Positions 13,976 to 20,536 of a stretch of DNA of 20,536 nt are shown here, piece by piece (positions within the stretch are counted from its first letter, which is position 1; every line of letters begins with the position of its first letter). This DNA is from an uncultured Prevotella sp. (GTDB taxonomy: Bacteria > Bacteroidota > Bacteroidia > Bacteroidales > Bacteroidaceae), in the NCBI GenBank assembly GCA_946999025.1, contig CAMQBP010000010.1:1-20536 (forward strand), in the 5' to 3' direction. Under the pieces are notes generated by a model. It had not been told where the DNA came from. It was given only the letters and a program-made list of their open reading frames with translations, and ran no database searches. The translations under genes and the position numbers were made by a program.

Positions 13976-16834
13976 ATGAGAACTCCGTCGGTTATAGTTC
14001 TGCTGCTGTTCATCTTTGCCTTCGTCATGGCAGACATGAACAGGTTTGATTCATACGCCAGGCAACAAACGCAACAACGTGACACGCTGGGTATGGACGA
14101 CACCTTGTTACCAATCAAGCGCGATTCCACCCCCGACAAACTCCCTGACACCGTTGCCACCGACGCCACCACATTAGACTCGCTCCAGCTGGCCATACGC
14201 AAGCATAATCAACTGATTGACGACTCTATTAGGCTCGACTCGCTCAACAGAAAGAGGGCCAATGGCATCGATGCACCGGTAGAATATACCGCAGAAGATT
14301 CGCTGATTTATGATGCGAAGAGCAAAACCACGCACCTCTACGGCTCGTCTACTGTGAAATACGAGAACATGGACCTCAAGAGTGAGAAGATATACATGAG
14401 CATGGACAGCAACTTGGTGCACGCAACTGGTGCCATCAAGGACACCACAACTAAAGCGTTGGAAGGCACTCCCGTGTTCAAACTGGGGCAAGATTCGTAC
14501 GAAAGCGACACCATGGCTTTCAACTTCAAGACCAAAAAGGGTCTTATCAACAACGTTTACACCCAACAAGAAGAGGGATTCTTGCGTAGTGAGAGGTCAA
14601 AGCGCGATTCTTCGGGCGTGGTGTACATGGAACACGGTCGATATACTACCTGCGATAAAAAGCATCCCGACTTCTATATCGCGCTGTCAAGGGGCAAAGT
14701 GCGGCCGGGCAAGGACGTGGTTTTCGGTCCTGCCCACCTGGTAGTGGCCGATGTTCCGCTGCCTATTGCCGTTCCATACGGTTTCTTCCCCTTCACCAAA
14801 AGCTATTCTTCAGGCTTCATCATGCCGTCTTACGGCGATGAGATGGATCGTGGTTTCTATCTTAGGGACGGCGGATATTATTTTGCTATCAGTGATAAAA
14901 TCGACTTGAAGGTGCTTGGCGAGATCTATACCAAGGGTTCTTGGGGCGTTTCGCTGGCCAGTAATTACAATAAAAGGTATCGCTTTAGCGGCAGTATATT
15001 TCTCAGTTACCAGGATTCAAAGACGGGTGACAAGGGCTTACCTGACTTTTCCCGACAGCAAAGTTACAAGATACAATGGAGCCACCGACAAGACTCAAAA
15101 GCCAATCCCTTTAGCTCGTTGTCGGCCAGTGTCAACTTCGCCTCCTCCAGTTACGAGCGCAACAACCTCACGAGCTTGTATAATCCGCAGGCACTGACGC
15201 AAAGTACCCGTACATCTTCTGTGAGTTGGAGCACTACCTTCTCAAGCATTGGCTTGTCACTGAGCAGCTCGATGAACCTATCTCAGAACATGCGCGACTC
15301 GTCTATCGCCCTGACAATGCCCGACCTGAATATCAGCATCAGCCGCTTCTACCCATTCAAACGCAAACACGTGGTGGGCAATGAACGCTGGTACGAGAAG
15401 ATTGCCGTAAGCTACACGGGCCGTTTCTCCAATTCTATCCAAACGAAAGAGGATAAATTGTTCAAGTCGAACCTCATCAAAGACTGGAGAAACGGTTTCC
15501 AGCACGACATTCCCATCAACGCCAACTTCACACTTTTCGACTATCTCAACGTCAATCCGTCGTTCAATTTCACCGATCGCATGTACACAAACAAGATACA
15601 TCGGTCGTGGGACGCAGCCTCTCAAAAGGTTGTGAACGACACAACGTACGGCTTTCACAACGTCTACAACTGGTCGCTCAACTTGGGTATGTCTACCAAG
15701 CTCTATGGTATGTTCATCCCAAATCGCAAGATTTTCGGCAATAAGGTGCAGGCCATCCGCCACGTCTTGACCCCTTCCGTCTCGTTTAGCTATGCTCCTG
15801 ACTTCGGTGCGCGCCGCTATGGCTATTACGATTACTATCAAAAGACCGATGCCGACGGCAATGTATCGCTCGTAGGATATTCACCTTACGAGAACGGCAT
15901 GTACTCCGTACCTGGCAGAGGACGCAGTGGAAACATATCATTCGACCTGGGTAACAATATCGAAATGAAGGTCAAGAGCGACAAAGACTCAACGGGAATG
16001 AAGAAAGTGAGTATCATTGACGAGCTTGGGTTATCCATGTCGTACAACATGGCGGCCAAGGAAAAGCCGTTGAGCGACCTGAACATGCGTATCAGATTGA
16101 AGTGGTGGAAGAACTACACCTTCAATCTCAACGCGCGCTTTGCATCGTATGCCTACGAATTGGATGAGAATGGTAGACCCTACGAGGGCAATCATACGGA
16201 ATGGGGAATGGGCCGTTTCGGTCGTTTCCAAGGCATGTCGCAGAACATCTCCTACACGCTGACGCCCGAAAAGCTGAAAAAACTCTTCACCGGCAGCCAT
16301 GATGAAGAGGATGAAGAAGAACAAAACAAGAACGATATTGAAGGTCGTGACACAGACATTGAGAGCAACATTGATGACAATATGATTGAGGGGCAGCATG
16401 GAGCGAAGAAGAAACAAAAGGCTGGCAAGGCCGAAACCGATGACGATGGCTACATGGCGTTCAAGTTACCTTGGTCAATTACCTTCGGTTATGGTATCAC
16501 TATGAGTGAGAATAGAGATATCAAAAAGTTCAATTATAAAACCATGCGCTATCCATACAAGTTCACGCAGACCCTCAATGTCAGCGGCAATATTCGCATT
16601 AGCGATGGGTGGAACATCAGCTTCTCATCGGGTTACGACTTTGAGAACCATGCCATGTCCATGACAACGGCATCACTTCAGCGCGATCTCCACTGCTTCA
16701 ACATGAGCTGCTCCGTGGTATTAGCCCCTTATACCAGCTACAATTTCACGTTTAGGGCAAACGCTGCCACCTTAGCCGACGCACTGAAATACGACAAACG
16801 CAGCGGATACAGCAATGCAGTGCAGTGGTATTGA
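13976..16834 (+). CDS. lptD: LPS assembly outer-membrane protein, LptD/OstA family
   Basis: A 952-residue outer-membrane protein that, with LptE, inserts lipopolysaccharide into the outer leaflet. Residues about 5-19 are a hydrophobic signal sequence. A polar, Asp/Thr/Ser-rich stretch (about 30-95) leads into an OstA/LptA-like jellyroll (about 100-250: YDAKSKTTHLYGSSTVKYEN, MSMDSNLVHATG). The signature RYTTCDKKHPDFYI (223-236) precedes a long beta-barrel rich in alternating aromatic/polar strands and ending in W-Y (VQWY). An acidic then basic low-complexity insert sits at about 775-825. Only three cysteines occur: C226, C907 and C912. The gene is much longer than the 784 residues of E. coli LptD, as is usual in Bacteroidetes. 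It converges with the symporter gene. Confidence 0.92.
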   Translation: MRTPSVIVLLLFIFAFVMADMNRFDSYARQQTQQRDTLGMDDTLLPIKRDSTPDKLPDTVATDATTLDSLQLAIRKHNQLIDDSIRLDSLNRKRANGIDAPVEYTAEDSLIYDAKSKTTHLYGSSTVKYENMDLKSEKIYMSMDSNLVHATGAIKDTTTKALEGTPVFKLGQDSYESDTMAFNFKTKKGLINNVYTQQEEGFLRSERSKRDSSGVVYMEHGRYTTCDKKHPDFYIALSRGKVRPGKDVVFGPAHLVVADVPLPIAVPYGFFPFTKSYSSGFIMPSYGDEMDRGFYLRDGGYYFAISDKIDLKVLGEIYTKGSWGVSLASNYNKRYRFSGSIFLSYQDSKTGDKGLPDFSRQQSYKIQWSHRQDSKANPFSSLSASVNFASSSYERNNLTSLYNPQALTQSTRTSSVSWSTTFSSIGLSLSSSMNLSQNMRDSSIALTMPDLNISISRFYPFKRKHVVGNERWYEKIAVSYTGRFSNSIQTKEDKLFKSNLIKDWRNGFQHDIPINANFTLFDYLNVNPSFNFTDRMYTNKIHRSWDAASQKVVNDTTYGFHNVYNWSLNLGMSTKLYGMFIPNRKIFGNKVQAIRHVLTPSVSFSYAPDFGARRYGYYDYYQKTDADGNVSLVGYSPYENGMYSVPGRGRSGNISFDLGNNIEMKVKSDKDSTGMKKVSIIDELGLSMSYNMAAKEKPLSDLNMRIRLKWWKNYTFNLNARFASYAYELDENGRPYEGNHTEWGMGRFGRFQGMSQNISYTLTPEKLKKLFTGSHDEEDEEEQNKNDIEGRDTDIESNIDDNMIEGQHGAKKKQKAGKAETDDDGYMAFKLPWSITFGYGITMSENRDIKKFNYKTMRYPYKFTQTLNVSGNIRISDGWNISFSSGYDFENHAMSMTTASLQRDLHCFNMSCSVVLAPYTSYNFTFRANAATLADALKYDKRSGYSNAVQWY

Positions 16835-16839
16835 GTGAT

Positions 16840-16879
16840 AGTTGACGAGTTCACAAGTTGACGAGTTTACGAGTTGATA
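16840..16879. repeat. Tandem 8-bp repeat, five units (AGTTGACG type)
   Basis: The units read AGTTGACG, AGTTCACA, AGTTGACG, AGTTTACG and AGTTGATA, starting 6 nt after the lptD stop. A 12-bp perfect palindrome AGTTTATAAACT follows at 16879-16890. Confidence 0.8.
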
Positions 16880-16904
16880 GTTTATAAACTTACACATAGA
16901 AACC

Positions 16905-16939
16905 TCAAAGTTCAAATCTCAAAGTTCAATGTTCAAAGT
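16905..16939. repeat. Tandem 7-bp repeat, block 1 (TCAAAGT type, five units)
   Basis: The units read TCAAAGT, TCAAATC, TCAAAGT, TCAATGT and TCAAAGT. A 32-bp stretch (16905-16936) is identical to 16993-17024, so the two blocks arose by duplication or copying. Confidence 0.85.
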
Positions 16940-16985
16940 TTTAAGATTCAGAAGCTCCCACATTGCAACACCAATCTTCACAATT

Positions 16986-17027
16986 TGAAAGTTCAAAGTT
17001 CAAATCTCAAAGTTCAATGTTCAATGT
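16986..17027. repeat. Tandem 7-bp repeat, block 2 (six units), overlapping the symporter stop codon
   Basis: The units read TGAAAGT, TCAAAGT, TCAAATC, TCAAAGT, TCAATGT and TCAATGT. The last unit supplies the complement of the symporter TGA stop (17021-17023) and part of its final codons, so repeat expansion or loss could alter the C-terminus. Confidence 0.85.
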
Positions 17028-18454
17028 ACTTCTTTCTTCCTCGTCACCAACAATCCAGCAAAGGTCAATGTCCCGTTGAGCAAGAGCAATTCGTAACCAA
17101 AATGATAGTGCCACAACTGTTGCGCAACGGCATCCAACACATAGCACAACACGGGTGCGGCAATGGCTAAATAGGGTACCCATCGGTCGTTTACACGGTA
17201 CTTCGTGAGCAGTCCAAAGGCAAACAATCCCAACAAAGGTCCATAGGTATACGATACCAATATATAGATAGCATCAATCAGGTTGGTCGAGTTGAACGTC
17301 CTGAACATCAGGATGAACAAGACAAACACCACACCCATGGCGGCATGAACACGATGTCTGAGCCGCTCATCGGCAGGTTTTTGGCAGATGTCCACACAGT
17401 AAGTGGTGGTCAAAGCCGTCAAGGCAGAATCGGCACTGCTGAACGATGCCGCCACAATGCCAATGGTAAAGAACACCACCACCATGGCACCTAACTCGCC
17501 CGTCGCTGCAAACATGGGCAACAACTCATCGCCTGTGGACGGCAGAGGCACACCCTGTTTCCCGGCTAACATAGACAACAACACGCCCAACGCTAAAAAC
17601 AACAAGTTGACAGGCACAAAGGCAAGTCCGTAGGTACACATGTCTTTCTGTGCCTCTCGCAAGGACTTGCACGTTAAATTCTTCTGCATCATGTCCTGAT
17701 CAAGCCCCGTCATCACGATAACGATAAAGATACCACTCACAAATTGCTTCCAAAAATTCTGTTTAGACAGCCAATCATCAAACACGAAGATGCGACTTCT
17801 GTCATCCTGTGCGATGGCTTTCACGGCCTCAACGACATTCATATCAAGCATGGACATCACCTGTACGATGATGAAGATGAGCGCCGCGAACATGCAAAAG
17901 GTTTGAAACGTATCGGTCCATACCAAGGTCTTAATGCCTCCACGCCGCGTATATAGCCAGATAAGCGATACCAGCACCAACGCTGTAACCATGAAAGGCA
18001 CCCCGATGGCATCGAGTACAAACCGCTGCAAGAGCATGCACACCACATAAAACTTAACCGCCGAACCCGACATTTTGGACAACAAAAAGAACCAAGCACC
18101 GGTTTTATACGAACGAGTTCCCAAGCGTTGTTGCAAATAAGTGTAGATGGTGGTGAGATTCAAACGATAGTAAATGGGCAACAACACAAAGGCCACCGCC
18201 ACATAGCCCAGCACAAAGCCCAGACAAGTTTGCAGGTAAGTCATGCCAATGGTGTTGACCATACCCGGCACGGACACGAATGTGACACCCGAAACCGATG
18301 CGCCTATCATGCCAAAGGCCACCAAATACCAGGGCGACTGTCGGTTTCCGCGATAAAAAGTATCGTTTGTGGCATGCCTTGTCGTCATCCTACTCAGTAA
18401 CAACAAGGCCGCAAAATAGCCTAATAACGTAAGAACAATCGTCATGTTTTTCAT
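17021..18454 (-). CDS. Sodium:solute symporter (SSF family)
   Basis: A 477-residue inner-membrane transporter with about 13 hydrophobic segments, the usual SSF length. Family signatures are GASVSGVTF (51-59), RRGGIKTLVWTDTFQ (170-184), MTGLDQDMMQ (248-257) and the Na+-site-like SFSSADSAL (337-345). The substrate cannot be read from sequence; SSF members carry sugars, amino acids, vitamins or sialic acid. A -7 box (18456-18463) ends two nt before the first ATG, so the downstream ATG at 18445 (Met4) is an alternative start. The stop codon lies inside a tandem repeat. The gene is divergent from trpB2. Confidence 0.92.
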   Translation of the reverse strand: MKNMTIVLTLLGYFAALLLLSRMTTRHATNDTFYRGNRQSPWYLVAFGMIGASVSGVTFVSVPGMVNTIGMTYLQTCLGFVLGYVAVAFVLLPIYYRLNLTTIYTYLQQRLGTRSYKTGAWFFLLSKMSGSAVKFYVVCMLLQRFVLDAIGVPFMVTALVLVSLIWLYTRRGGIKTLVWTDTFQTFCMFAALIFIIVQVMSMLDMNVVEAVKAIAQDDRSRIFVFDDWLSKQNFWKQFVSGIFIVIVMTGLDQDMMQKNLTCKSLREAQKDMCTYGLAFVPVNLLFLALGVLLSMLAGKQGVPLPSTGDELLPMFAATGELGAMVVVFFTIGIVAASFSSADSALTALTTTYCVDICQKPADERLRHRVHAAMGVVFVLFILMFRTFNSTNLIDAIYILVSYTYGPLLGLFAFGLLTKYRVNDRWVPYLAIAAPVLCYVLDAVAQQLWHYHFGYELLLLNGTLTFAGLLVTRKKEVH

Positions 18455-18455
18455 G

Positions 18456-18463
18456 CAAAGTTA
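18456..18463 (-). promoter_or_regulatory. Candidate -7 box at the symporter start
   Basis: The minus strand reads TAACTTTG directly before CATG of the first start codon. Transcription from it would begin within or after that ATG and favour Met4 (18445), with an almost leaderless message. The -33 match is poor (TTTG about 24 nt upstream). Confidence 0.4.
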
Positions 18464-18505
18464 ACAAATCTCGCATGTATTGACCCACAAATGCAATCTT
18501 TTTCT

Positions 18506-18513
18506 TACCTTTG
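18506..18513 (+). promoter_or_regulatory. Candidate -7 box for trpB2
   Basis: TACCTTTG lies 73 nt before the trpB2 ATG. A TTG at 18480-18482 is 23 nt upstream, slightly far. The leader would be about 68 nt and includes a GGCC-bracketed segment (18538-18551) of unknown meaning. Confidence 0.45.
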
Positions 18514-18586
18514 TTGGTGATAAAACCAGGCTTATCGGCCTATTTCGGGCCATCTGAATCATAAACCCAACAAAAAAAAGACAACA

Positions 18587-19951
18587 ATGCTGAACAAACA
18601 AAAGAAATTCATACTTCAGGAAAACGATATCCCTACACAGTGGTACAACATACAAGCCGACATGGTGAACAAGCCTTTGCCGCCGCTAAACCCAAAGACC
18701 AAACAACCTGTTACGGCAGAAGACCTGTCGCACATCTTCAGCTTAGAATGCTCTAAGCAAGAACTTGACACCGAACACCGATGGATTGACATTCCCGAAG
18801 CGGTGCTGGACAAGTACAAATACTACCGCTCCACCCCACTGGTTCGTGCCTATGCGCTGGAGAAAGCCTTGGACACACCGGCACATATCTATTTCAAAAA
18901 CGAGAGTGTGAACCCGCTTGGCTCACACAAACTCAACTCGGCTCTTGCCCAATGCTACTACTGTAAGCAAGAAGGTACCACGAACGTCACCACCGAGACG
19001 GGTGCCGGACAATGGGGAGCAGCCTTGAGTTATGCGGCAAAGACTTTCGGATTAGAAGCTGCCGTGTACCAAGTGAAGATTTCGATGCAGCAAAAACCCT
19101 ACCGCAGTAGTATCATGCGCACCTTCGGAGCCACCGTGGAAGGATCGCCATCGATGTCAACACGCGCCGGAAAGGACATCATCACGCGCGATCCACACCA
19201 TCAGGGAAGCCTCGGAACAGCTATCTCTGAGGCTATCGAACTGGCCACCACCACGCCTAACTGCAAGTACACGCTCGGCTCGGTGCTTAACCATGTGGCG
19301 CTACATCAAACAGTTATTGGCTTGGAAGCAGAGAAACAAATGGAGATGGCCGGCGAGTATCCCGACGTCGTGATTGCTTGTTTCGGCGGTGGAAGCAACT
19401 TTGGCGGCATGGCATTCCCCTTCATGCGCCATACTATCTTGGAAGGAAAACAGACAGAATACATTGCTGCCGAGCCCAGCAGCTGTCCAAAACTAACCCG
19501 AGGCAAGTTTGAATACGACTTTGGTGACGAGGCTGGCTACACACCCTTGTTGCCCATGTACACGCTGGGACACGACTTCAAACCCGCCAACATACATGCC
19601 GGCGGTTTACGTTATCATGGTGCGGGCATGATTATCTCACAATTGGCGAAAGACAAGCTGATGCATGGCGTGGACATTCCGCAGCTGGAGGCATTCGATG
19701 CAGGTATTCTTTTCTCTCGAACCGAAGGCATTATCCCTGCTCCAGAGAGCTGTCATGCCATCGCTGCCACCATTCGTGAGGCGCAAAAGTGCAAAGAGAG
19801 TGGTGAAGAGAAAGTGGTTCTCTTTAATCTCTCGGGCCATGGACTCATCGATATGACGGCATACGACAGTTATTTGAGTGGCGACTTGCGCAATTACAAC
19901 ATCACCGATGAAGAAATTGCGAACAGCCTCAAAGATGTTCCCGAGGTGTAA
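18587..19951 (+). CDS. TrpB-like PLP-dependent enzyme (TrpB2 type)
   Basis: A 454-residue cytosolic fold-type II PLP enzyme of the long TrpB2 subgroup; ordinary TrpB is about 400 residues. K115 in LGSHKLNSA is the PLP lysine, ETGAGQWG (137-144) the substrate loop, GGGSN (267-271) the phosphate cup, and SGHGL (416-420) the C-terminal cofactor motif. It should join indole and serine to make tryptophan. No trpA or other trp gene is nearby, so indole salvage, as proposed for TrpB2, or serine deamination is as likely as de novo synthesis. It is divergent from the symporter and followed by a large hairpin. Confidence 0.93.
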   Translation: MLNKQKKFILQENDIPTQWYNIQADMVNKPLPPLNPKTKQPVTAEDLSHIFSLECSKQELDTEHRWIDIPEAVLDKYKYYRSTPLVRAYALEKALDTPAHIYFKNESVNPLGSHKLNSALAQCYYCKQEGTTNVTTETGAGQWGAALSYAAKTFGLEAAVYQVKISMQQKPYRSSIMRTFGATVEGSPSMSTRAGKDIITRDPHHQGSLGTAISEAIELATTTPNCKYTLGSVLNHVALHQTVIGLEAEKQMEMAGEYPDVVIACFGGGSNFGGMAFPFMRHTILEGKQTEYIAAEPSSCPKLTRGKFEYDFGDEAGYTPLLPMYTLGHDFKPANIHAGGLRYHGAGMIISQLAKDKLMHGVDIPQLEAFDAGILFSRTEGIIPAPESCHAIAATIREAQKCKESGEEKVVLFNLSGHGLIDMTAYDSYLSGDLRNYNITDEEIANSLKDVPEV

Positions 19952-19978
19952 TTTTCTTGACAACACACCGCTTCATAA

Positions 19979-20024
19979 TTGGCGTATTTGCAAACCAACC
20001 TACCTATTGGTGCAAATACGCCAA
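19979..20024. repeat. Large near-perfect hairpin after trpB2 (GCGTATTT family, copy C)
   Basis: TTGGCGTATTTGC (19979-19991) pairs with GCAAATACGCCAA (20012-20024), and inside it ACCAA (19994-19998) pairs with TTGGT (20007-20011), leaving a 2-nt bulge and an 8-nt loop. It lies 27 nt after the trpB2 stop with no T-run, so termination is possible but not of the usual intrinsic type. The right arm runs on into ATATGAGC, like the copies at 7682 and 13518. Confidence 0.75.
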
Positions 20025-20164
20025 ATATGAGCAACTTTCGTATATAACTACCGCACAGTGAGTTATATCTTTTGCAGCCACTTTTAACATTCAAATTCCG
20101 AACAAATTCAAGCCAAGAGCATTGCTTTTAGTGCACAATTCACATGCTTTTGAAGCACAAACTC

Positions 20165-20206
20165 ATGTAGATTGACCGCCAAAGTGATGCAGATTGACCG
20201 CCAAGG
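20165..20206 (+). repeat. Direct repeat of 20 bp at 22-bp period
   Basis: Copies at 20165-20184 and 20187-20206 share AGATTGACCGCCAA and differ at two positions. The 22-bp spacing is about two helical turns, so paired protein binding is conceivable, but nothing else supports it. Confidence 0.7.
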
Positions 20207-20307
20207 TCATTGCTTTGAGGAGAAAAGTGGATATTGATGGCAGCTCAATCGTATGTTTGCTTCCTTCCTGCCTATCGATTTTTTCTATTTCATCACTTTT
20301 CAAGTGC

Positions 20308-20327
20308 CATTTTAAGGGCTTAAAATG
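20308..20327. repeat. Perfect palindrome CATTTTAAG-GG-CTTAAAATG
   Basis: Two 9-bp arms are separated by GG. The 2-nt centre makes a hairpin unfavourable, so a dimeric protein site or a repeat-element core fits better. It lies about 200 nt before the promoter-like box at the window end. Confidence 0.6.
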
Positions 20328-20523
20328 ATGAAAATATCCAACATTTTTTGGTGCATAATGATATGATTCTTCACCTGGCACACTGCTCCTTTGACTTGTT
20401 GAGTCCTTAAAATCGTTGTTGAAAACCATGAAGGCGAAGTGTGTGCAGCGACACAAAATAGCAGTCAGCTTGTCACGCAATTATAAAAAATATGAAAAGG
20501 TAGGCACATTCAGATTTATTTCG

Positions 20524-20531
20524 TACTTTTG
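20524..20531 (+). promoter_or_regulatory. Candidate -7 box for a gene beyond the right edge
   Basis: TACTTTTG followed by CATAA matches TAnnTTTG. No good TTTG precedes it at 18-20 nt. A plus-strand gene probably begins just outside the window. Confidence 0.4.
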
Positions 20532-20536
20532 CATAA

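Larger units (their letters stand above)
19952..20536. other. 585-bp gene-free region after trpB2 with repeats
   Basis: No convincing gene; the minus frame at 20163-20480 crosses repeat text. It holds the hairpin at 19979-20024, AGCATTGCTTTTA (20118-20130), a direct repeat (20165-20206), a palindrome (20308-20327) and a terminal promoter-like box. Short motifs match those at 7320-7754 and 13405-13975. Confidence 0.7.

Noticed and set aside
16840..17027. CRISPR array
   Set aside because: The units are 7-8 bp tandem repeats without spacers, and no cas-like gene is present.
20163..20480. Minus-strand 105-codon frame in the last intergenic region
   Set aside because: It crosses the direct repeat and the palindrome, has no supporting promoter or ribosome site, and looks like translated repeat sequence.
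1..20536. Mobile element or phage, defence or secretion system
   Set aside because: No transposase, integrase, nuclease or effector motif was seen among the long frames; all large genes are housekeeping types.

Overview
The window looks like a chromosomal segment from a Bacteroidetes bacterium, most likely Prevotella or a close relative. Three observations support this. Intergenic sites fit the Bacteroidetes promoter pattern (TTTG, about 18-20 nt, then TAnnTTTG) rather than TTGACA/TATAAT. Classical Shine-Dalgarno sequences are nearly absent. The proteins are typical of the group: a Bacteroidetes-type LptD, a dihydroorotase, an M20C dipeptidase, an oxaloacetate/pyruvate carboxyltransferase and a stand-alone TrpB2. 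I found no tRNA, rRNA, CRISPR, prophage or insertion sequence. The genus call rests on remembered family sequences and is not proven.

Left part (1-5537), all on the minus strand. A probable operon reads DUF4369-type lipoprotein, dihydroorotase, membrane-anchored metallophosphoesterase, PlsC acyltransferase, with short gaps of 15, 53 and 18 nt. It is preceded by a 66-bp repeat unit whose two boundaries are both -7 promoter boxes. The same unit recurs in tandem at 47-178, where it would drive a gene left of the window. Upstream lies a divergent pair: a FtsB/DivIC-like division protein plus a small four-helix membrane protein on minus, and dnaX (clamp-loader gamma/tau) on plus.

Middle (7320-13404). 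An 880-bp space after dnaX holds repeat-like palindromes and a hidden minus-strand transcription unit of about 230 nt. That unit has a promoter, a 29-codon hydrophobic ORF and a terminator. Then on plus come a YbhN/MprF-type flippase-like membrane protein, PepD dipeptidase, a carboxyltransferase whose biotinyl-like C-terminal domain lacks the biotin lysine, and an HD-domain phosphohydrolase placed directly behind a strong terminator.

Right part (13405-20536). A 571-bp gene-free region with dispersed motifs precedes lptD (LPS transport to the outer membrane). LptD converges with a sodium:solute symporter across a short array of 8-bp and 7-bp tandem repeats that reaches the symporter stop codon. 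The symporter is divergent from trpB2. The last 585 bases are gene-free, rich in inverted and direct repeats, and end at a promoter-like box for a gene beyond the edge.

Most of the window is housekeeping: pyrimidine synthesis, phospholipid and LPS biogenesis, replication, division, peptide turnover and central carbon metabolism. The most interesting signals are non-coding: the 66-bp promoter-bearing repeat, the small-protein unit, and palindromic families shared by three intergenic regions.
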